6,206 nt of DNA from JAEZKC01 sp046538945 (GTDB lineage Bacteria; Fibrobacterota; Chitinivibrionia; Chitinivibrionales; Chitinispirillaceae), in contig JBKHHW010000183.1 of the NCBI GenBank assembly GCA_046538945.1, positions 1 through 6,206 on the forward strand, in the 5' to 3' direction. Below the pieces are notes generated by a model. It did not search any database, had not been told where the DNA came from, and was given only the letters and a program-made list of their open reading frames with translations. Below, piece after piece: positions 1 through 4,277 of the stretch. Position 1 is the first letter of the stretch; the number at the start of each line of letters is the position of its first letter. The position numbers and the translations under genes are program-made.

Positions 1-1
1 A

Positions 2-115
2 GTCAGGCTGGAGCTGCCCCGGGACGGGAAGGGATCAGAAGACCTTTATGTGGAGATCCGGTCGGGGAAAGAGGAGCAGCTTTCATTGTGGATTGACGGG
101 GTTAAGCTGGAATAG
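2..115 (+). CDS. C-terminal end of an upstream gene (partial), possibly a secreted β-sandwich protein
   Basis: An open frame enters from the left edge and stops at TAG 113-115. It gives 37 residues ending in '...LWIDGVKLE'. The pattern of alternating hydrophobic and polar residues (LYVEIRSG, LSLWIDGVKL) suggests the last strands of a β-sandwich, as found at the end of carbohydrate-binding or laminin-G-like modules. That fits the carbohydrate-active genes downstream but is too short to name a family. Codon use resembles that of the neighbouring genes, and an intrinsic terminator 64 bases after the stop supports this being a true gene end. No function is assigned. Confidence 0.6.
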   Translation, partial: VRLELPRDGKGSEDLYVEIRSGKEEQLSLWIDGVKLE

Positions 116-178
116 TTCCGCATTTTGTCTTCCCTGCAGATAACCAGCACAAAGCTGTTTTACTATTAATTCCACACC

Positions 179-214
179 GGCGGCTTTCGGACAGCTTGTC
201 CAGCCGCCTTTCTT
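179..214 (+). terminator. Intrinsic (Rho-independent) terminator of the upstream gene
   Basis: GGCGGCT (179-185) pairs perfectly with AGCCGCC (202-208). Inside it, GGACA (189-193) pairs with TGTCC (197-201) around a three-base loop, and a TTC bulge (186-188) is the only defect. The 12-pair, GC-rich stem is followed at once by TTTCTT (209-214). The T-run lies only on the right side, so it acts on + strand transcription. It separates the upstream gene (stop at 115) from the operon starting at 396. Confidence 0.85.
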
Positions 215-242
215 GCCCTCCTGCTGTTTTACCCGATTTTTC

Positions 243-256
243 TGCATAACCATGCA
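243..256. promoter_or_regulatory. Small inverted repeat TGCAT-N4-ATGCA, possible operator
   Basis: TGCAT (243-247) and ATGCA (252-256) form perfect 5-base arms around AACC. The element sits in the AT-rich stretch about 85 bases upstream of the predicted -35 box. Arms this short occur often by chance, so a binding-site role is only a suggestion. Confidence 0.2.
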
Positions 257-303
257 ATATCTTTTAAATATCAACAGGTTACAGACCATACACACCCTGG
301 AAA

Positions 304-316
304 AATTGCAGCAATT
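304..316. promoter_or_regulatory. Perfect 13-bp palindrome AATTGC-A-GCAATT, candidate operator
   Basis: AATTGC (304-309) and GCAATT (311-316) are exact reverse complements around a single central A. The site lies 22 bases upstream of the predicted -35 box of the operon. That is a usual place for an activator site, and the symmetry suits a dimeric helix-turn-helix protein such as the DUF4423 regulator encoded just downstream. The repeat itself is seen directly; the link to the regulator is inference. Confidence 0.4.
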
Positions 317-338
317 CGCACCCGCTGCCGGATTCCGC

Positions 339-366
339 TTGCATTCCGGAAAAAATGTGCTATATT
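339..366 (+). promoter_or_regulatory. Predicted σ70-type promoter with extended -10 for the regulator-lyase operon
   Basis: The -10 box TATATT (361-366) matches the consensus at 5 of 6 bases. It is preceded by TGC (358-360), giving an extended -10. The -35 candidate TTGCAT (339-344) matches only at TTG, and the spacer is 16 bases. The perfect 8-base palindrome TTCCGGAA (344-351) lies in the spacer, overlapping the last base of the -35 box, where a repressor could sit. Transcription should start near 372-374, leaving a leader of only about 22-24 bases before the ATG at 396. No equally good promoter is seen elsewhere in this intergenic region. Confidence 0.6.
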
Positions 367-395
367 GATAACGAAAGGACACGTTTGCAGCTGAT

Positions 396-1268
396 ATGAG
401 AAACGGTAATCGGACACCAGTGAATCTGTTCTCTTTCGAAGACCACCGGGCATTTCTGAAAGAGTGGCTTGACTACGCGCGCCGCTTCGGTATGACCCGC
501 AGAGAGTTTCTCACAAAGACAGGTGTTACCTCCCCGGCATTCATTTCCGATGTTCTTTCCGGCAGAAAGAACATCTCCCCCAGGCATCTACCCGGCTTTT
601 CGGATGCGCTCGGTCTGTCCGGGGATGAAGTGCTCTATTTCGAACTGCTGGTGAAGAAGGATATCTGCAGGTCGGCCACGAAGAAGGCCACCCTGGCACG
701 GGAACTGGCGGAGATCAGGATTAGGAACCTGTCAGCGCTGCTCCAGAACAGGCATTTGGAATACTTCACCTCCTGGGTTTACCCCGTTGTCAGAGAATAT
801 CTGGTGGCACGCAAAGCGGTCTCATCACCAAGGGAGATATGCAGATCACTTGTGAACCTCATGCTCAGCCCGCGCGAGGTGGAATCCGCTCTCAGAAAGC
901 TGGTCAAGTGGGGTTTTGCCCGGTTCGATACTGAAAAAAACGTGTTTGTCCCGGACCAGGAGAAAAAGATCATCAGCTACGGGGACCTTCCTCACGTCCT
1001 TCTCAATGATGTCAAGAGAAAAATGACGGAAGCGGCGGTCCAGACAATGGAGACAATCGACAAAGAGAACCGTCACGCAACCATGGCCATCCGTGCAGTA
1101 AGCGAAGAGAAATACAAGGAACTCTGCAGACGCATCGATGAACTGAGAGCGGAGTTTCTGAATCTGGATGTCGAGCCGGGCAGTGAGGACAGAGTGGTGG
1201 TGCTCAATATCCATGCGTTCCCGGTAATGAAATTCGCAGCTACGGGAAAGGAGAAGGGTGAAGAATGA
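396..1268 (+). CDS. DUF4423/TIGR02147-family transcriptional regulator
   Basis: This 290-residue cytoplasmic protein is a probable DNA-binding regulator of its own operon. Residues about 11-85 form an Xre-like helix-turn-helix region: 'F-EDHRAFLKEWLDYARR' is the usual family opening, then 'REFLTKTGVTSPAFISDVLSGRKNIS' supplies the HTH, followed by 'FSDALGLSGDEVLYFELLV'. Residues about 120-275 match the DUF4423 domain: 'YFTSWVYPVVREYL', the winged-helix-like 'SPREVESALRKLVKWGFARFD', and near the end 'VSEEKYKELCRRIDELRAEF' plus 'VVVLNIHAFPVMKF'. Its length is close to the usual 270-290 residues, and there is no signal peptide or membrane segment. The ATG has an AAAGGA (374-379) unusually far away, 16 bases. 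A GTG at 420 would remove eight residues but has no better ribosome site. The stop overlaps the start of the lipoprotein gene by ATGA. The target and the signal sensed are unknown. Confidence 0.85.
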   Translation: MRNGNRTPVNLFSFEDHRAFLKEWLDYARRFGMTRREFLTKTGVTSPAFISDVLSGRKNISPRHLPGFSDALGLSGDEVLYFELLVKKDICRSATKKATLARELAEIRIRNLSALLQNRHLEYFTSWVYPVVREYLVARKAVSSPREICRSLVNLMLSPREVESALRKLVKWGFARFDTEKNVFVPDQEKKIISYGDLPHVLLNDVKRKMTEAAVQTMETIDKENRHATMAIRAVSEEKYKELCRRIDELRAEFLNLDVEPGSEDRVVVLNIHAFPVMKFAATGKEKGEE

Positions 1269-2446
1269 GAAAACAGATCGGAACACGGCTGCTTTTGATC
1301 CTGCTCACCTGTGCTTTCTCCTGTTCTGAAAACGGCAGTGTCACAGGCGGAGGCACCGATTTCCCAAACACCAGAACCGTGGCCGGCGTGGTGCTTTCTT
1401 CCGAAGGTTTTCCGGCGAAAGGCGTCGAAGTAACAGCATTCAATACCCATCACAACCCACTGCACGGATCGGAAGACACCTACCCGGCAGTGACAGATTC
1501 ATCCGGAATATTTCACTTGTCACTTCCGGAAAGAGGCGAATTCAATCTGATGGCCAAGTCCGGAAACGGAACTATGGGTTTCAAGAACAGGACCGTCTCC
1601 GTTTGGGATTCTCCTGATACAGTGAGACTCGCCACGCCGGGTTGCGCGCTGGTTGTCGTGCGCGGTACGGGAACCCGTTCAGTGTATATCCGGGGCACAG
1701 GCTTCGTTTCACAGGTGGCTTCAGGTATCGCCACCTTCGATTCTCTTCCCGCAGGCACCCTGCCCCAGATCAGAACAAACGGTGACGCTTCCCTTTCCGA
1801 AACGCTCCCCGTTTCTTCGGGAGAGATATCAACCATCGCGGACATTCTTTTTATTACCGGTCAGGACAAAGCCGGGACTGAGGCAGGTGATGTGGAACTG
1901 ATAGGTCAACTCTTGAAGAGCGGTGCGAGAGTTTCAGCTGCAGAACAGACTGAAATTGACAGCGGCCGCATCGACGGCTGCGATGTCATCTGTATTTCCT
2001 CATCTGCCGACACAAGCGGATTGCCACACCGGCTTTCCACCGTCGCCAAACCGCTTCTGAACTTCAACCCTCTGCTGCAGCCTGGACTGTACATGACCGA
2101 TACTGCAGAGCATATCGACTTCGGCACGGAAAACAACTATTTCGTCGTGAGCCTCGGTGAACTACCGCATCCGATTTCAGCAGGTATCGACAGAACCGTT
2201 TCTCTTTTCAGAAGCCCTGTCAGGATTGACTGGGGCAAGCCGTCCGCCGACGCGGAAATGATAGCCACACTTCCGGGAATCGTTGATCAGGCAGTCATAT
2301 ACGCCTACAATTCAGGAGCTCGGATGGTGAGGACCCACGCACCTGCGAAAAGAGGCTTTTTCCCTTTACGCCAGCAGTACCTGTCAGACGTGAGCGTTGA
2401 CGGCTGGCGGATCGTGCGCAGAATGATAGCCTGGTCAGTGCAATAG
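1265..2446 (+). CDS. Lipoprotein with carboxypeptidase-regulatory-like and amidotransferase-like domains
   Basis: This 393-residue exported protein starts with a basic n-region (MRKQIGTR), a hydrophobic stretch (residues 9-18) and Cys20 in 'AFSC', a non-ideal lipobox, so it is probably membrane-anchored. Residues about 38-122 look like a carboxypeptidase-regulatory/Ig-like fold: 'VAGVVLSSEGFPAKGVEVTAF', then 'TDSSGIFHLSLP'. A β-rich linker (about 126-190) leads to a second domain (192-392) with a Rossmann-like opening 'DILFITG', then 'DVICISSS', 'HPISAG', 'WGKPSADAEMIATL', 'GARMV', 'APAKRGFFPL' and 'GWRIVRRMIAW'. I recall this motif order from an unnamed domain of secreted bacterial proteins with an amidotransferase-like fold; no catalytic triad is evident. 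The start is coupled to the regulator (ATGA overlap), with AAGGAG at 1248-1253. The pairing suggests a cell-envelope partner of the regulator, but no biochemical role can be read from the sequence. Confidence 0.78.
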   Translation: MRKQIGTRLLLILLTCAFSCSENGSVTGGGTDFPNTRTVAGVVLSSEGFPAKGVEVTAFNTHHNPLHGSEDTYPAVTDSSGIFHLSLPERGEFNLMAKSGNGTMGFKNRTVSVWDSPDTVRLATPGCALVVVRGTGTRSVYIRGTGFVSQVASGIATFDSLPAGTLPQIRTNGDASLSETLPVSSGEISTIADILFITGQDKAGTEAGDVELIGQLLKSGARVSAAEQTEIDSGRIDGCDVICISSSADTSGLPHRLSTVAKPLLNFNPLLQPGLYMTDTAEHIDFGTENNYFVVSLGELPHPISAGIDRTVSLFRSPVRIDWGKPSADAEMIATLPGIVDQAVIYAYNSGARMVRTHAPAKRGFFPLRQQYLSDVSVDGWRIVRRMIAWSVQ

Positions 2447-2468
2447 AAAACCATTACCCTACTTTCCG

Positions 2469-2474
2469 GGAGGA
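2469..2474 (+). promoter_or_regulatory. Strong ribosome binding site of the PL14 lyase gene
   Basis: GGAGGA lies just before the ATG at 2478, with only three to four bases between. It is the strongest Shine-Dalgarno match in the window. The 31-base gap between the lipoprotein stop and this start contains no hairpin or promoter-like pair, which supports co-transcription with separate translation initiation. Confidence 0.6.
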
Positions 2475-2477
2475 ACT

Positions 2478-4265
2478 ATGAACAGAATCATCCTTTACCT
2501 GTGTATAGCGGGAATTTTTTCCGGTCCGCATGCCGACCAGCTCCTCTGCGATTTCGAAAACGGCAAGAAGGACAATTCACTGGGCGGGTACTGGTTTACC
2601 TATGATGATGTGAAGAACAACGGCGGCAATACCGTCACCTCGCCCTTCATAAACTACGAGGAAAGCGACGGAAACCGCTGCGGTCATTTCCAGTATACGC
2701 TTGGAAGTGCGTACGAACACAGATTTTCCGGCCTGGCCACCAATACCGGTTCCACAACACCTTCCGGAAAGGGTTCGGCGGATTTTTCCGAAGTAACCGG
2801 ATTAAGACTGCGCCTTAAAGGCAGCGGGCACAAACTGTTCATCACCTTCCAGTCACCGGAGTACGACAACTCGAACATGTGGGTTTACAAGGTGAACTCC
2901 ACCCCCGCGGAATGGACCGACGTCACCATAAACATTCCCGGTGACCTTCAGGAAGCGTTCACATCGAGTTCCAAACCCGCAAAAGACTGGGACCTTGTCA
3001 AAACCAGCATTTCAGCCATCCAGTTCAAAGCAGCATCCAAAGTGTCGGGGGAAACCGGTTTTCTCTATGTGGATGACATCACGATCACCGGATCCGCACA
3101 GGTCAACCCCATAATCGCCAACCCTCCTACCGCTCGGGGCGACATCTTCGAATGCGATTTCAACGGGGAACCTGCGGGCACCTATACCTGGGAGCAGGTA
3201 AAGGCAGCCTGGAACAACCCGGTTTCAGAAAACGGAGTGAGCGATGAGCGGTGCGCGATAGTGGACGACGGCAATGCTCTGGAAGGAAAGTCCCTGAGAG
3301 TTTCCTATCCGTCGGCAGACGGCGGTTACGGGACCTCCGCAACCGGCGCCCAGTGGTTTCTCTACTTTGAAAACGGCGGGTCGTACGATTCCCTTTTTGC
3401 CCAGTACTGGGTCATGTTTCCGGAGGGATTCAATTTTGTGAAGGGCGGAAAACTTCCCGGACTGGGGGGAGGCATCGCTCCCACGGGAGGGCAGCCGGTC
3501 ACAGGCCTCAACGGTTTCACCAACCGTCTGATGTGGCGGCGGAACTCCTCGGGAGCAGACGATGCACACGGGTACGGTGTGGTGTACTCCTACTGCTACA
3601 ACAAGCCCCCGGAGCTCGATCACGGCTGGGACCTCTGGTGGGATTACCCCCAGAGCAGCATCTATGAAGATTTCGAATCGTGGACACCTGAGGGGAAAGC
3701 CTATTTTGAACCCGGAAAATGGCACAGGATAAAACAGTTCGTCAGGATGAACACACCCGGCGTCGCAGACGGGACCGTGAAGACATGGCTTGACGGAAAA
3801 CTGGTGCAGCAGTGCGACACCATCATGTACCTTAAGGAGCTTGAATCCGGACAGCCATACCCTTTCAGGGTGGATATGTTCTACTTCTCCACCTTTTTCG
3901 GAGGCGGAGACGGTACATGGGCCACTCCGGTTGACCAGTACATATATTTCGACAAGTTCAAAATAAGCGAAAACGATCCCTCTCCCGACGATATCAGCTC
4001 CGCCTCGGCGCCGCCCGCTTCTGCGCATCCGGAAAGCCGCTTCACCATAGAAAAGGTGCACGGCGAATTCAAAATCAGAATTCCCGGCACTGATCCCTGC
4101 GAAGCACGGATCACAGTCCATGATCTTAAAGGACGCATGATCGAACGCGTATCAGGCGATTCTTTTTACATGCAAGAATTCGCGAAGAACCTGGGCATAT
4201 GCCTTATCCGAGTCAAGACAAAGAACGGACTGTTCACAAAGATGCTCCCGATCATCAACAGATAA
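2478..4265 (+). CDS. Secreted modular polysaccharide lyase, PL14 family (alginate/glucuronan lyase-like)
   Basis: This 595-residue protein probably cleaves a polyuronide outside the cell by β-elimination. It has a Sec signal peptide (residues 1-19, hydrophobic 4-15, likely cut after Ala19). Residues about 21-207 form a CBM11/CIA30-like β-sandwich: 'LLCDFENGKKDNSLGGYWF', 'GLRLRLKG', and 'GFLYVDDITITG' at its end. Residues about 221-498 are the PL14 domain: 'FAQYWVMFPEGFNFVKGGKLPGLGGG', 'NRLMWR', 'FEPGKWHRIKQFVRMNTPG', 'DGTVKTWLDGKLV', 'MFYFSTFFGGGDGTWA', 'DQYIYFDKFKIS'. Lys325 of 'KGGKLPG' and Tyr370/Tyr372 are candidates for the Lys and Tyr residues essential in characterised PL14 lyases; I matched them by eye. 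A Ser/Pro/Ala-rich linker (about 499-518) leads to a C-terminal sorting-like domain (about 519-595, ending 'NR'). Members of the family cut alginate or glucuronan; the substrate here is not determined. Confidence 0.85.
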   Translation: MNRIILYLCIAGIFSGPHADQLLCDFENGKKDNSLGGYWFTYDDVKNNGGNTVTSPFINYEESDGNRCGHFQYTLGSAYEHRFSGLATNTGSTTPSGKGSADFSEVTGLRLRLKGSGHKLFITFQSPEYDNSNMWVYKVNSTPAEWTDVTINIPGDLQEAFTSSSKPAKDWDLVKTSISAIQFKAASKVSGETGFLYVDDITITGSAQVNPIIANPPTARGDIFECDFNGEPAGTYTWEQVKAAWNNPVSENGVSDERCAIVDDGNALEGKSLRVSYPSADGGYGTSATGAQWFLYFENGGSYDSLFAQYWVMFPEGFNFVKGGKLPGLGGGIAPTGGQPVTGLNGFTNRLMWRRNSSGADDAHGYGVVYSYCYNKPPELDHGWDLWWDYPQSSIYEDFESWTPEGKAYFEPGKWHRIKQFVRMNTPGVADGTVKTWLDGKLVQQCDTIMYLKELESGQPYPFRVDMFYFSTFFGGGDGTWATPVDQYIYFDKFKISENDPSPDDISSASAPPASAHPESRFTIEKVHGEFKIRIPGTDPCEARITVHDLKGRMIERVSGDSFYMQEFAKNLGICLIRVKTKNGLFTKMLPIINR

Positions 4266-4268
4266 GGA
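4263..4268 (+). promoter_or_regulatory. Ribosome binding site of the β-helix gene fused to the lyase stop codon
   Basis: The lyase stop TAA (4263-4265) is read on as TAAGGA, so its last two bases form part of the AAGGA ribosome site for the ATG at 4278, nine bases further on. A ribosome ending the lyase therefore sits on the next start region, which suggests coupled, similar-level synthesis of the two exported proteins. It also fixes the start of the β-helix gene. Confidence 0.65.
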
Positions 4269-4277
4269 ACACCGAAT

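Noticed and set aside
116..178. Possible small RNA or leader between the upstream stop and the terminator
   Set aside because: I see no promoter for it and no structure beyond the terminator; it reads as an ordinary 3' untranslated region.
83..382. 99-codon open frame on the - strand in the intergenic region
   Set aside because: It runs through the terminator hairpin and the predicted promoter, has low-complexity, Cys/Lys-rich composition and no ribosome site. The non-coding elements explain the stretch better.
846..1465. Several - strand open frames across the regulator and lipoprotein genes
   Set aside because: They overlap two well-supported coupled genes, lack initiation signals and give no recognisable domain.
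3225..4121. 298-codon open frame on the - strand
   Set aside because: It lies entirely inside the PL14 lyase gene, has no ribosome site or promoter, and its Arg/Gly/Pro/Val-rich translation resembles no family. It is a mirror of a gene with GC-biased codons.
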